A stretch of 64,000 bases of DNA from Adhaeretor mobilis. GTDB taxonomy: Bacteria; Planctomycetota; Planctomycetia; Pirellulales; Lacipirellulaceae. The position numbers and the translations under genes were made by a program. The notes beneath the pieces were generated by a model. It saw only the letters and a list, made by a program, of their open reading frames with translations, did no database searches and was not told the DNA's origin. Position 1 is the first letter of the stretch; each line of letters starts with the position of its first letter. Of the stretch, positions 25,642-34,945 are shown one piece after another. The DNA lies in assembly GCF_007741515.1 (NCBI RefSeq), contig NZ_CP036263.1:3211178-3275177 (forward strand), given 5' to 3'.

Positions 25642-26196
25642 CTAGTTAATTTCAAGCCAACCGCGAAGAACGAGAGTTGGGTTGGCTTCAGTATAGTGAG
25701 TGGCAGCCTCAGAGACCAATCCCCGTGCGATTGCTTCCACGCGAGCTAGACTCAAACCGCAGTAGTGGCCGCCTGTTCCCGGTAGCTGGGCGGTTACTAT
25801 GTCCAGCAGTTCTAGTGTTCGGCGCGCGTGGCGCTCGACACCGCGCGGGTTCCCTTCGCGTGCCTTTACCAGTGCAGCTGCCAGCTTGATGAGCGCTTTC
25901 AACCAATCGGCTGTCACACCAGTTCTACCGGCGGCATGCCAGAGCGACTCCCAAGCTTCATGCGCTTCCCAGTAGTAACCGTGATTGAAGAGATCGATGC
26001 CGTAGAGATAAGCTTTAGAACGATAAGGCTCTTGCGGATCCAGCGGCGGCGTAATTGGCTCCTCACGCCCAAACCAATGCCCAGCCGGGTCGCTTACCGG
26101 ATGGGGCGCATGCTTAGGGACGTAGGAGTACGGCGGCAACTCCGTATCGCTGTAACGGAGACGATCAACCGCGGGAATCGCTGCTGGTGTACTCAC
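25642..26196 (-). CDS. DUF309 family protein
   Basis: 184 residues with a GTG start 2 bp after the upstream gene's stop. The family signature is in GIDLFNHGYYWEAHEAWESLWHAAGR followed by WLKALIKLAAALVKAREGNPRGVERHARRTLELL. DUF309 proteins are small helical bundles with a conserved H..Y.EAHE.WE motif; the function is unknown. The extra N-terminal 60 residues (Pro-rich) are not part of the domain. Confidence 0.85.
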   Translation of the reverse strand: MSTPAAIPAVDRLRYSDTELPPYSYVPKHAPHPVSDPAGHWFGREEPITPPLDPQEPYRSKAYLYGIDLFNHGYYWEAHEAWESLWHAAGRTGVTADWLKALIKLAAALVKAREGNPRGVERHARRTLELLDIVTAQLPGTGGHYCGLSLARVEAIARGLVSEAATHYTEANPTLVLRGWLEIN

Positions 26197-26198
26197 GG

Positions 26199-29048
26199 CT
26201 ACTCCTGCAGTTGAGGCTGTGGCTCCAAGTCGGGGCTTTCTTCCATAGCCGGAGGTGGCGGCGCGTCTTGTTTGGGTTGACTCTCATCCGCCGCTTGCGG
26301 CTTAGCTGCTGGTTCGCTCAAAGGTTGCATCATGGGTTTTTCTCGTGGCAATTCCATGTCCAACGGCTCACGCATCAGCAGTTCCAAATGCGCAGTGATC
26401 GACTCCTCGGTGAGGCAAGCATCCCCACTAGCTCCACCGAACCAGGACAAGAATGGCAACTCGAAGTCATCAGGGAGCGATGTCAGCAAGAATCGATTCT
26501 CTTTAGGCAGCGCATTCGACGACCATACGGGTATGCCACTCGCTGGTTGAAAGAGTTGGTACTCGCCACCCAAGGCACACACAAATCCGCCGTCCATAAG
26601 TTGGCCGGCCAATTCTTGGCATTGGTCACGTGGAATGTTTAGTTGATTGCCCAGCGTATTCATTAGTCGGCTAGCGGCAGCACTTGTCTCGCGCGCTCGT
26701 CCGTAGCCAAAGCTGCTAATCAGCTCCGCAAGACCGGTGCCTGAGAGGTCAGAGACCGTAAATCGCAGTTGTGCGGGTCGTTCAGCCGGAACGCGAGCCA
26801 GTTGGGGAATGACTTCATTGACAATTTCTGGCTTGAAAGACAGTAGTAGAAAATCATCTCGTCCGCCTAGCCACATGGCATTTTCTAGCTCCTCCGCCGG
26901 CTCGCGAACGCGGGGTTGCGCCCCCGTGAACAATTGCAGCAAACCCGGCTTGGGCCAGGCACCGAGGTAGCCGCGGATCATTTCGGATGTGCTTCCAATC
27001 GGTGCCGCAGTGCCTTTTCTGACCACCAGGGGCGATCGAAAGTCTCGCACACCGCCGAAAAGATGATGCAACTCCGGATCGCCACCCAATAGGGGTAGCG
27101 CGGCTTCCAATACGATTTCCATGTTCGCTAGGTCATCATGAGCAGGCAATATGGCCTCCTCGCTCGGCGGGCCGAGCCAGTCTTCCAGTTTTCCTAACTT
27201 CATGCCATCGCGGGGTTCGATCAGGACTTCGGCAATGAGATGCTCGGCGACGAGTACCTCGCGTGGAATTTTAGTTTTGTCCGTTTCTTCCACCTTCTTT
27301 GTAATGGGAACTCGCTGGAGCGCGATGCTAACTGGTCGCATGACGCCAACTTCTTGGATGAAACGTTCCGAGAAGCGACGATACATGCGTGCTTCTTCGG
27401 TAGTGACCGGTTCGATTTCTGTATCTGGAATTGGGAGAAATAAGCCGGGCCGACCGCGCCGCGTGTCGATGCCACCGAGTGCATCACAGATGAGTTCCCC
27501 TCCGCCTGCACACCGGTCAAAACCGGCAGGCAAGTAGCCTTCGGCAATAAGTTCAGCAAGGCTCGATGCGGCTGAACCTTCCGCGGTGGCCATGAGTTTC
27601 GCCAAGGTGACGAGCTTGAGCCGCCGTGAGGAGCTTAGCCGGCGTTGACTCTCGATCCACGTTCTTGGCGAGCAAAGTGTCCGAAAGAACTGGTTGCTAA
27701 GGTGGATGAACACACAATCTTCGCGATCCACGGGTTGCTGCGAACGAGCGAGCAGAAACGCTGGGTCTTCAGCCAGGGGAGTTTTTCCTGCTCCGGCCGC
27801 GAAGAATCGCCCTGCGAGAGTGCGAGAGTTCGTCACAAGGTGGAAGTCGCCGTCTTGGGCGTAGTACGTGCGGACCTCTCCCGACGGACTCGCGATGAGC
27901 GATGCCTGCTTGCCGTCGGGGAAGTCAATCGTCGTTTCGCTCGCATCGTCGAATGTATCTAGCGCCCGGCGACGTTGAGTTGTCAGATCGCGTGCAAGCA
28001 GGAAGTTATTCCTCGCTTGGAAGAGAATCCCGACAGCGGCCCCGTCTGTGGTATACGGATCAAGCCCGATGAGCGCCACATCATCGATCACCTGTGGTCC
28101 GACGATCTTTGCCAGTGCCGACTCACTCAACGAGAGCTGTTGCTCTATCCGTAACCCAGCTTTGCGATCGATGCCGCGTCGCAAAATCATGTTCTTGAGA
28201 TCGCCTTCCCACTTGCGATTTAGATCGCGAAACCAGAGGTAGTTCTTGAAATTGCCGAAGCGAATATAGAAGCTCTCTGCGGGCACATGGCCGGCAATCG
28301 GTTCCGTGACGACCTCACCCTGTAAAGTTATTTGTGGCTCGGGCCACGGCATAGATGGGGGGAGCGGCACCATTTCCGGCTGCTGCTGGATGTCTCCATC
28401 GGTGGCGAGTAGTTCTTGGTCGAGTTCCAATCGGTAGGCTTCGGTGGCGAGCAGTTCGTCCCAGATAGTCTGCTTGTTTTGTTCCCAAGGCAACCAACGT
28501 CGGCGAGGCGTGGGCAGTTCCTGATTGAGCCTACGCGCCAAAGTGGGAGCGACGAAGTTCTCCACCACGGGGGGGAACTCGGGGTCCTGCCGCAGATCAC
28601 GCCAACGATTGGAGTATTCCTCCCACCACTCTGCAAGCAGTCTCTCCTGTTGTCGGGCATCGCGTCGGGGGGTAACAGTGATCGTCTGCTGCGTAGGGGA
28701 ATAGAGGTCAAGCCGCAGGGGCTCATCGCCTACGAACAAGAAGTACATAGTCACAGCAGCAGGCGTATCAATCTCAAGTATCCTACGCAGCAAACGTCGC
28801 ACAGGGGCGATCTTGAGAGCCGGATAAAGGACGCGACCCCCAGCACTCTCCACGGTAAATCGCTCGTCGCTGATCGGCAGCGAAGGCTCACCGCGATCCA
28901 CGGGAACGGTCACGCGACCTACGCCAAAGCCGGCACCAGAGTAGGCTTCCACTCGGGGAGCCGCAGTACAAATAGTACTAAGACTCATTGTTGCCAATAG
29001 CGAAGCTACAAGTAACGCAAAGAGATTAGGTATCCGGTGGAAGTTCAT
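26199..29048 (-). CDS. Large exported protein of unknown function
   Basis: 949 residues from the ATG at 29048, with a signal peptide (RIPNLFALLVASLLATMSLSTICTAAP). The mature chain has no transmembrane segment or motif I can name. It ends in an acidic, Pro/Gln-rich tail (about the last 55 residues: KPQAADESQPKQDAPPPPAMEESPDLEPQPQLQE in part). Conserved-looking segments include SFYIRFGNFKNYLWFRDLN and DDFLLLSFKPEIVNEVIPQLARV. It is likely a planctomycete-specific periplasmic protein. It heads a three-gene leftward cluster. Confidence 0.72.
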   Translation of the reverse strand: MNFHRIPNLFALLVASLLATMSLSTICTAAPRVEAYSGAGFGVGRVTVPVDRGEPSLPISDERFTVESAGGRVLYPALKIAPVRRLLRRILEIDTPAAVTMYFLFVGDEPLRLDLYSPTQQTITVTPRRDARQQERLLAEWWEEYSNRWRDLRQDPEFPPVVENFVAPTLARRLNQELPTPRRRWLPWEQNKQTIWDELLATEAYRLELDQELLATDGDIQQQPEMVPLPPSMPWPEPQITLQGEVVTEPIAGHVPAESFYIRFGNFKNYLWFRDLNRKWEGDLKNMILRRGIDRKAGLRIEQQLSLSESALAKIVGPQVIDDVALIGLDPYTTDGAAVGILFQARNNFLLARDLTTQRRRALDTFDDASETTIDFPDGKQASLIASPSGEVRTYYAQDGDFHLVTNSRTLAGRFFAAGAGKTPLAEDPAFLLARSQQPVDREDCVFIHLSNQFFRTLCSPRTWIESQRRLSSSRRLKLVTLAKLMATAEGSAASSLAELIAEGYLPAGFDRCAGGGELICDALGGIDTRRGRPGLFLPIPDTEIEPVTTEEARMYRRFSERFIQEVGVMRPVSIALQRVPITKKVEETDKTKIPREVLVAEHLIAEVLIEPRDGMKLGKLEDWLGPPSEEAILPAHDDLANMEIVLEAALPLLGGDPELHHLFGGVRDFRSPLVVRKGTAAPIGSTSEMIRGYLGAWPKPGLLQLFTGAQPRVREPAEELENAMWLGGRDDFLLLSFKPEIVNEVIPQLARVPAERPAQLRFTVSDLSGTGLAELISSFGYGRARETSAAASRLMNTLGNQLNIPRDQCQELAGQLMDGGFVCALGGEYQLFQPASGIPVWSSNALPKENRFLLTSLPDDFELPFLSWFGGASGDACLTEESITAHLELLMREPLDMELPREKPMMQPLSEPAAKPQAADESQPKQDAPPPPAMEESPDLEPQPQLQE

Positions 29049-29259
29049 ATAAGAGCTGCAAGTCGGCTGGGGTCTCAAGATCAAGGAGGATAGTCGCCTT
29101 CCATCCTAGCGGTTCTTCTGCGGGGCAAATAGATATTCAGGCACAAGATATTCTCCCAAGATTCTTGGCCCAGGTGCGAAATGCTTAAAATGAGTCTATC
29201 TCGAGGCGTTGGCGCTTAACTGCTTGCGGGTACAGGGCAGTATCTGCCAGAATCTATCT

Positions 29260-29583
29260 ATGCTACTCCCCCAGTTTTCGCTCCGGACAGTTATGGCGGC
29301 CGTGCCGGCCGCTGCGATCGTTGCCCTCGTGGCTGGTCGTGCCTCCTTCGGTAGCGAGTGGGCCATTGCCGTGTGTTACGGCTTGGCAAGCGTTGTCATG
29401 GCGGGCATCGTGTATGCGTTTTTTTTCGGGTTATGTACTGGCTTGGCTGTTCTCGTGGGGAGGGAAGACATCGTCGCTAGGACGAGTCGCGGTGCCGTCC
29501 GTCGTGAGTCGGATCAAAGCCCTTCAGAGGACGAACTACAACCCTCTGTAGAATACCTACCTAACCCCAGTGGGGGCAGCTGA
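29260..29583 (+). CDS. Small inner-membrane protein, first gene of an ABC exporter operon
   Basis: About 107 residues from the ATG at 29260. Two or three hydrophobic segments (TVMAAVPAAAIVALVAG; WAIAVCYGLASVVMAGIVYAFFFGLCTGLAVLVG) and a polar C-terminal tail. No family recognised. Its TGA overlaps the ATG of the next gene (TGATG), so they are translationally coupled. Confidence 0.7.
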   Translation: MLLPQFSLRTVMAAVPAAAIVALVAGRASFGSEWAIAVCYGLASVVMAGIVYAFFFGLCTGLAVLVGREDIVARTSRGAVRRESDQSPSEDELQPSVEYLPNPSGGS

Positions 29584-31886
29584 TGTCACCATGTTGGCGA
29601 TCAGCCCTGACTCAGTGCCTCCCCGGGGTCGTGTTGCGTACTTTGTTTCTGCTGGTTCTCCCGGGGACCTTGTTGCCTGCGAATCACGTGAATGCGCAAG
29701 TAGCTTCGCGGATGGAAGGAAAATCCTTCCAGTTTACGATGCCGTCGCCTATTCAAAGCACTAAGACCCAAGCAGTTGTTCCTCCTGAGACGATCACACT
29801 CGGTACCGACTTTAAGTCGCAGTACGGATATTGCCCGATTGATGTCACTTACAATTCCGTGGCTCGAACAACCACTGAACAAGAAATCACCATACGTTTT
29901 GGATTCGGCGGTCGATGGCAACCGAGGGGTGACAACACGATAGAAGCCGAGAAGACTTTCTTTGTTCCCTCGGGTGTCCGGACAGGAAGAACTACGCTAC
30001 TCATCCCCAGGTATAGCGATTGGAGTTCGATGAATTGGGAGGTTTGGATCGATGGTCGCTATCGTCGAAACCTGAGTTCGACTCCCAATACGCTCCCTTT
30101 CAACTACGCATCACGAAACAACAATGAAGCTCCGTGCTTGCTGTTTGTCTCGGACACGAGAGGCAGAGCCCAAAAAAGCGTTCGCCGTCTGTCCAATCAG
30201 TGGAGACAGTCGAACGTCACCGTCCGATCCCTGGCTGAACTCTCCAGCCAGTGGCTGGATTACACAGGCTACGGTGCGATTGCGCTTTCTGCGGACGATT
30301 TCCTATCGCTTAAGTTGAATCATCAGGAGAGCTTCGCAGCAGTTCTTGCTTGGGTACGAGCGGGCGGAAATCTTTGGATTGTTGATGTGGAGGAAGGCTG
30401 GGCCGGTTGGGACTTTGCATCCTTTACCAACATGTCGCTATCCGCTGAGGCTACTAAAACGGAAAAAACACCTGCTGATTATGGTTGGCGTAGGGTGCGG
30501 ACCGGTGGGCGAGAGAAAACGAAGGAGGATGAATTACAAGGATTAATTGAGCTTTCGGAAGCCCCACGCCGCTTTGCGTTACCGAAGCTCGACTCGTTGA
30601 AAGAAAAGATGCGAGAATTCGTGGATCCTCGTTCAGGAGAGAGGCGATTGTCACCGCGTGGAGTAGATAGGGAAAACAACTTGAAAATCTTAGCACGCTC
30701 GTTTGGGCTTGGCGCAGTCGCCGCATTTACTCCTGGGAAGAGCGACCCACCCTACAATATGCCAATCTGGGGCACTCTACTGGGTCCTCGCATGGATTGG
30801 TCAGCACGCCACGGCATTCATCCCGCCTTGCCGAATCATGACTTTAACAACTTCTTGATTCCGGGCGTGGGATTAGCACCCGTAACCGAATTCCAAGTTC
30901 TCATAACGTTGTTCGTACTTTGCATCGGACCGCTGAACTATTGGCTACTTCGACGAGCGAAGCGGCTTCCTTGGCTGCTAGCGACCACTCCTATCGCGGC
31001 CGCGCTGGTGACACTTTTTCTGTTCGTCTACGGTTTAATTTCAGACGGCACAGACGTGCGCGTGCGTGCCCGGAGCGTTACCCAACTCGATCAGCTGGCA
31101 GGTGAAGCAGCTAGCTGGGCGCGACTCTCCTACTACGCGGGCATTGCGCCCCGTGGGGGTCTAGTACTGCCAGCGGACACAGCGATCTATCCGGTGCTGC
31201 CGTTCGCTCAAGCTTCGCGGAGCCGATACACGCAACGCTCCCTCGGTCGACGAGAACTGGTCTGGGATCTGGATGATAAGGGAAACGGCACTCAACGCTT
31301 GACCGAGGGTTGGTTGGCGTCGCGCACCCCAACGCAGTATCTAGGTATTACCTCACGCTCGACCCAGCAGCGGCTTGATTTCAAGGAAGGCACCACGGGT
31401 TTGAGCGTCTCGAATCAACTGGGTGTCCGAATCCTGTACTTGGCCGTAGAAGATCCCCAAGGACAAACTTATTGGTGCGAAAATCTGGCAGACGGCAAGT
31501 CGCTAGTCATGGACAAACTTCCTACCAAGGATATCTCGACGAAACTCCGTAAATTGATTTCCGACGCCGAACCGTTTTTCCCCCCTGGGGGCGAGATCGA
31601 CTATCGATTCATGAACGACAGTGTGGGGCATTTCTCAGAGAGCTTGTTGGAGGCGGAAATCGCGGCGATTGTCTCTCCGCTGCTCAATGGTTTCGGGCGC
31701 GGACGTTACATTGCGATTACCGAACAGGGCATGATTGTGGAACTCGGTGCAAGCGACGCGCGCGAGGAGTCGAGCTTTCATGTTGTGAAGGGCCGTTACG
31801 CCAAGGCTGACCCACCGGAGGATGCCGTAGAGGAAACGGCAAGGAATACAGATTCTGAAACGCCAGCAGAGGAGGACGAGCCGTGA
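29583..31886 (+). CDS. Large membrane-anchored accessory protein of an ABC-2 exporter
   Basis: 767 residues. A signal peptide or anchor (VVLRTLFLLVLPGTLLPANHVNA) leads to a beta-rich region (DFKSQYGYCPIDVTYNSVARTTTEQEITIRFGF), then an alpha/beta region with CLLFVSDTRGRAQ and VRAGGNLWIVDVEEGW that recalls DUF4350/GATase-like folds. Two membrane helices sit around residues 435-500 (FQVLITLFVLCIGPLNYWLL, LLATTPIAAALVTLFLFVYG), then a C-terminal soluble domain. It overlaps the ABC ATPase gene by 4 bp (GTGA). Such proteins beside GldA/GldF-like transporters suggest a GldG-like partner, but this is inference. Confidence 0.75.
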   Translation: MSPCWRSALTQCLPGVVLRTLFLLVLPGTLLPANHVNAQVASRMEGKSFQFTMPSPIQSTKTQAVVPPETITLGTDFKSQYGYCPIDVTYNSVARTTTEQEITIRFGFGGRWQPRGDNTIEAEKTFFVPSGVRTGRTTLLIPRYSDWSSMNWEVWIDGRYRRNLSSTPNTLPFNYASRNNNEAPCLLFVSDTRGRAQKSVRRLSNQWRQSNVTVRSLAELSSQWLDYTGYGAIALSADDFLSLKLNHQESFAAVLAWVRAGGNLWIVDVEEGWAGWDFASFTNMSLSAEATKTEKTPADYGWRRVRTGGREKTKEDELQGLIELSEAPRRFALPKLDSLKEKMREFVDPRSGERRLSPRGVDRENNLKILARSFGLGAVAAFTPGKSDPPYNMPIWGTLLGPRMDWSARHGIHPALPNHDFNNFLIPGVGLAPVTEFQVLITLFVLCIGPLNYWLLRRAKRLPWLLATTPIAAALVTLFLFVYGLISDGTDVRVRARSVTQLDQLAGEAASWARLSYYAGIAPRGGLVLPADTAIYPVLPFAQASRSRYTQRSLGRRELVWDLDDKGNGTQRLTEGWLASRTPTQYLGITSRSTQQRLDFKEGTTGLSVSNQLGVRILYLAVEDPQGQTYWCENLADGKSLVMDKLPTKDISTKLRKLISDAEPFFPPGGEIDYRFMNDSVGHFSESLLEAEIAAIVSPLLNGFGRGRYIAITEQGMIVELGASDAREESSFHVVKGRYAKADPPEDAVEETARNTDSETPAEEDEP

Positions 31887-32836
31887 CAAGTAATCCTCCG
31901 AATCGGCCTTTGATCGAAGTTCGCGGCCTGCATCGTTACTTTGGTAAAACCAAGGCGGTGCAGGATATGTCGTTTAAAGTTTTCCCAGGCGAAGTGTTCG
32001 GCTACATCGGCCCGAATGGTGCCGGCAAGACGACGAGCATGCGAATCCTCGCAACGCTTGACGAACCTACCTACGGCAATGCGTTTGTCGATGGGTTCTC
32101 CGTGGTGGACGATCCCGACCGCGTGCGCCGCAGGCTAGGTTTTATGCCCGACTACTTTGGCGCCTATCAGAATGTCAACGTCTACGAGTATCTCGACTTC
32201 TTCGCACGTTCGTACGGCTTGCGAGGAGCGCAACGAACCGGCGCCATCCACTACGTGATGGACTTCACACAGCTCGACAAGCTGGCAGACAAGCCGATCG
32301 ATGGGCTATCCAAAGGAATGAAGCAGCGCCTTTGCTTGGGCCGCACAATGATTCACGATCCCGCGGTACTCATTCTAGACGAACCGGCTGCTGGGCTCGA
32401 TCCGCGGGCTCGCATTGAGCTGCGCGAGATGATCGCTCTCTTGGCTAAGAATGGTAAGGCGGTACTGATTAGCTCGCACATTCTTACCGAGTTGGCCGAG
32501 ATTTGCGATCGCGTGGGAATTATCGAACAGGGTAAGCTGCTTGCCGTCGGCTCTGTGGACGAAATTAGCGGTCGGGCGGAAACCATCAGCAAAGTTCAGG
32601 TGCGAGTGTTGGATGGTACAGAACGTTTGATCACGTGGCTCACCGCTCGCGATGACATCGCAGACATTGTGCAAAAAGATCGTGGAGTTGCCTTCACCCA
32701 CGAAGGCGGACCCCCAAAGCAAGCCGAACTCCTGAAGCAACTGGTGCAGGCGGAATTTGCCGTGGTCGATTTTGCATCCAAGACCAAGAGCCTGGAAGAC
32801 GTGTTCCTTCACGTGACGGAGGGACGTGTACAATGA
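31883..32836 (+). CDS. ABC-2 type transporter ATP-binding protein
   Basis: 317 residues. Walker [13 protein letters not shown]-loop MPDYFGAYQ, signature LSKGMKQRLCL, Walker B AVLILDEPAAGLD and H-loop SSHIL are all intact. The C-terminal 90 residues form the regulatory domain typical of NatA/GldA/DRA families. GTG start overlapping the upstream stop. It energises the permease encoded next, with which it overlaps by 4 bp. Confidence 0.93.
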   Translation: MTSNPPNRPLIEVRGLHRYFGKTKAVQDMSFKVFPGEVFGYIGPNGAGKTTSMRILATLDEPTYGNAFVDGFSVVDDPDRVRRRLGFMPDYFGAYQNVNVYEYLDFFARSYGLRGAQRTGAIHYVMDFTQLDKLADKPIDGLSKGMKQRLCLGRTMIHDPAVLILDEPAAGLDPRARIELREMIALLAKNGKAVLISSHILTELAEICDRVGIIEQGKLLAVGSVDEISGRAETISKVQVRVLDGTERLITWLTARDDIADIVQKDRGVAFTHEGGPPKQAELLKQLVQAEFAVVDFASKTKSLEDVFLHVTEGRVQ

Positions 32837-34506
32837 GTACAGCCGATGCGAATACTACCGAAGCAGAGAGACCAACCCAGGCAACCAGCAACTGGCGTAA
32901 TTGGCTCGAAGTACTGGAACACCGCGTCGTGGGCTTGTTGGAATGGGCTAATCCCATTCTTGTAAAAGAGACCCGTCAAGCTCTCAAGAGCAAGCAATTC
33001 CTCCTCACCTTCGCGATCGTATTGGTTGCCTGTTGGATTGTCAGCTTCGCGGGGCGAGCAATTATCGGGCCGCAAATCTTTTACATTGCTTCTGGGCAGG
33101 ACATGCTGGTCGCGTACTACGCGATCCTTGCTTTCCCGCTGGCAGTCATCGTCCCTTTCTCAGCGTTTCGTTCTCTCTCAGCGGAGAAGGAAGACAATAC
33201 TTACGATCTGCTGTCCATTACAACGCTTTCCTCGCAGCAAGTAATTACTGGTAAACTGGGCAGCGCGATTCTGCAAATCCTGATCTACTTCTCTGTGGTA
33301 AGTCCGTGTATCGCATTTACTTTCTTGCTGCGAGGCGTGGATGCTGTTTCAGTTGCTTTGTTACTTGGCGTTACGCTCCTAGCCTCGATCGGGATGTCGT
33401 TGATCGGATTGCTTGCTGGGACGATGGCATCGGTACGCTATACGCAAATGTTACTCTCAGTAGGTTTGGTGCTGGGAATGGCGTTTGCCTTCTTCGGTGC
33501 CGTCGGCGTTACTCCCGAACTGCTGCGTGAGAGCCATAAGATGATCCAAGATCGCGACTTTTGGATTGGTCTTGGCGGAGTGCTGACACTTTATCTAACC
33601 ACCTTCGGATTGTTACATACGGCAGCTGCCGCTCAAATTTCTTTTCCTAGCGAAAATCGCTCGACCAGAATTCGGTACTGGATGCTGCTCCAACAAGCTT
33701 GCTTCGTGGCCTGGATGACCGTTCCCCCACTCCTGTATCCCGACGAGCCCGAAGCCGTCCCTGTTCTGGCATGTGCTGCCGTTGGGATTGGTTTGATTTA
33801 TTGGTATGTCATGGGATCGATCATGACGGGCGAATGGCCGCACCTTTCCCGTAGAGTCCAGCGTTCTCTGCCTAGCAGTCTCGTAGGCCGGTCGCTATTC
33901 AGTTGGCTCAACCCGGGCCCCGCCTCCGGCTACGTATTTGCCGTAGCAAATTCCGGAGCCTTGGTGGCGCTGGGGCTCATCACTCTTTGGGCTAACGCCC
34001 CTTTCCCACCTTTTGGTCTCAGCGCCACTCAAATTTCGCAGTTCATGCTACTCGGTTGGTGTTACTTAATCATTTTTTTGGGTCTTGGCCGCTTGCTAGT
34101 GAGTGTGCTGCGTCGTGTTGCCTTCGTCCCCTTGGCGGCGGCGTTTCTCGTGCATTTGATTCTCATGATGGCTGCGATTGGTGTGCCCGCAGTCATCTAT
34201 TCCATGAGTAGCCAGTTTCGTAGTAGCGGGTATTCGCTACTGCTAGCCACAAACCCTTTCTGGACTCTATCGGAAGTCTTAGAGAGCGGCCTCGTCTCAG
34301 GTCGAGAGATGTTGGTCTACCTCCTGCCCGCAGCGGCAATTGTGACATTTCTATTGAATCTACGCGCGATCGGTGCGGAACTCTCGCGACATCGCATTGC
34401 AGCACCTGCGCGGGTCTATGAAGAGGAAGAGGAGCTGCACCCGCACCCTGAACCTTCCCCTACCAGTCCGTGGGAAGAAGACCCGCGTGAGCCAGCGAAA
34501 GTCTAG
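32833..34506 (+). CDS. ABC-2 type transporter permease
   Basis: 557 residues. A soluble N-terminus is followed by about twelve hydrophobic segments: NPILVKETRQALKSKQFLLTFAIVLVACWIVSFAG, then a second group from about residue 310 onward. The E-x-R-x-x-L/K and SFxSLSAEKEDNTYDLLSITTLSS motif (here SAFRSLSAEKEDNTYDLL) is common in planctomycete ABC-2 permeases. The C-terminal tail is acidic and Pro-rich. The substrate is unknown. Confidence 0.88.
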   Translation: MSTADANTTEAERPTQATSNWRNWLEVLEHRVVGLLEWANPILVKETRQALKSKQFLLTFAIVLVACWIVSFAGRAIIGPQIFYIASGQDMLVAYYAILAFPLAVIVPFSAFRSLSAEKEDNTYDLLSITTLSSQQVITGKLGSAILQILIYFSVVSPCIAFTFLLRGVDAVSVALLLGVTLLASIGMSLIGLLAGTMASVRYTQMLLSVGLVLGMAFAFFGAVGVTPELLRESHKMIQDRDFWIGLGGVLTLYLTTFGLLHTAAAAQISFPSENRSTRIRYWMLLQQACFVAWMTVPPLLYPDEPEAVPVLACAAVGIGLIYWYVMGSIMTGEWPHLSRRVQRSLPSSLVGRSLFSWLNPGPASGYVFAVANSGALVALGLITLWANAPFPPFGLSATQISQFMLLGWCYLIIFLGLGRLLVSVLRRVAFVPLAAAFLVHLILMMAAIGVPAVIYSMSSQFRSSGYSLLLATNPFWTLSEVLESGLVSGREMLVYLLPAAAIVTFLLNLRAIGAELSRHRIAAPARVYEEEEELHPHPEPSPTSPWEEDPREPAKV

Positions 34507-34510
34507 CGCG

Positions 34511-34930
34511 ATGCATCTATTCGCCTACGGCACCTTAGTTTTTGAAGATATCTGGCAGCTTATCGTCGGACGAGTCGTACAGAGCCGAGCCGCTACTCTT
34601 CGTGGCTACGAAGTGCGTCGCGCGGAGGGCGACCTCTACCCGGTCATGTTTGAGTCGGAAGTCTCGGATGAATCGTCCGCCATAGAGAATGTGCCGGGGT
34701 TTGTGTACTATGATCTGACCGAGTCAGAATTCCAGCGTCTGGACGACTATGAATCTGGGCTCTACTATCGTCGAACCGTGCTACCTCTACTGGAAGATGG
34801 AACTGTGATAAGGTGCGATAGCTATGTTCTGCCCCAGAGGAATCTACAGTACGCGTCTGAATTACCCTGGACGCAACAATGGTTTGCGCAACACGCAAAA
34901 CAACGATACATGCAGCGACTATTGCACTAG
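34511..34930 (+). CDS. Gamma-glutamylcyclotransferase-like (AIG2/GGCT) protein
   Basis: 139 residues from the ATG at 34511. The fold's substrate loop HLFAYGTLVFEDIW is at the N-terminus; a conserved region VPGFVYYDLTESEFQRLDDYESGLYYRR holds the usual L-D-x-Y-E-x-x-x-Y pattern. Family members release 5-oxoproline from gamma-glutamyl compounds. A 5-oxoprolinase is encoded 16 kb to the left. It follows the permease gene by 4 bp and may be cotranscribed with it. Confidence 0.85.
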   Translation: MHLFAYGTLVFEDIWQLIVGRVVQSRAATLRGYEVRRAEGDLYPVMFESEVSDESSAIENVPGFVYYDLTESEFQRLDDYESGLYYRRTVLPLLEDGTVIRCDSYVLPQRNLQYASELPWTQQWFAQHAKQRYMQRLLH

Positions 34931-34945
34931 ACCCTCAATTTGACG

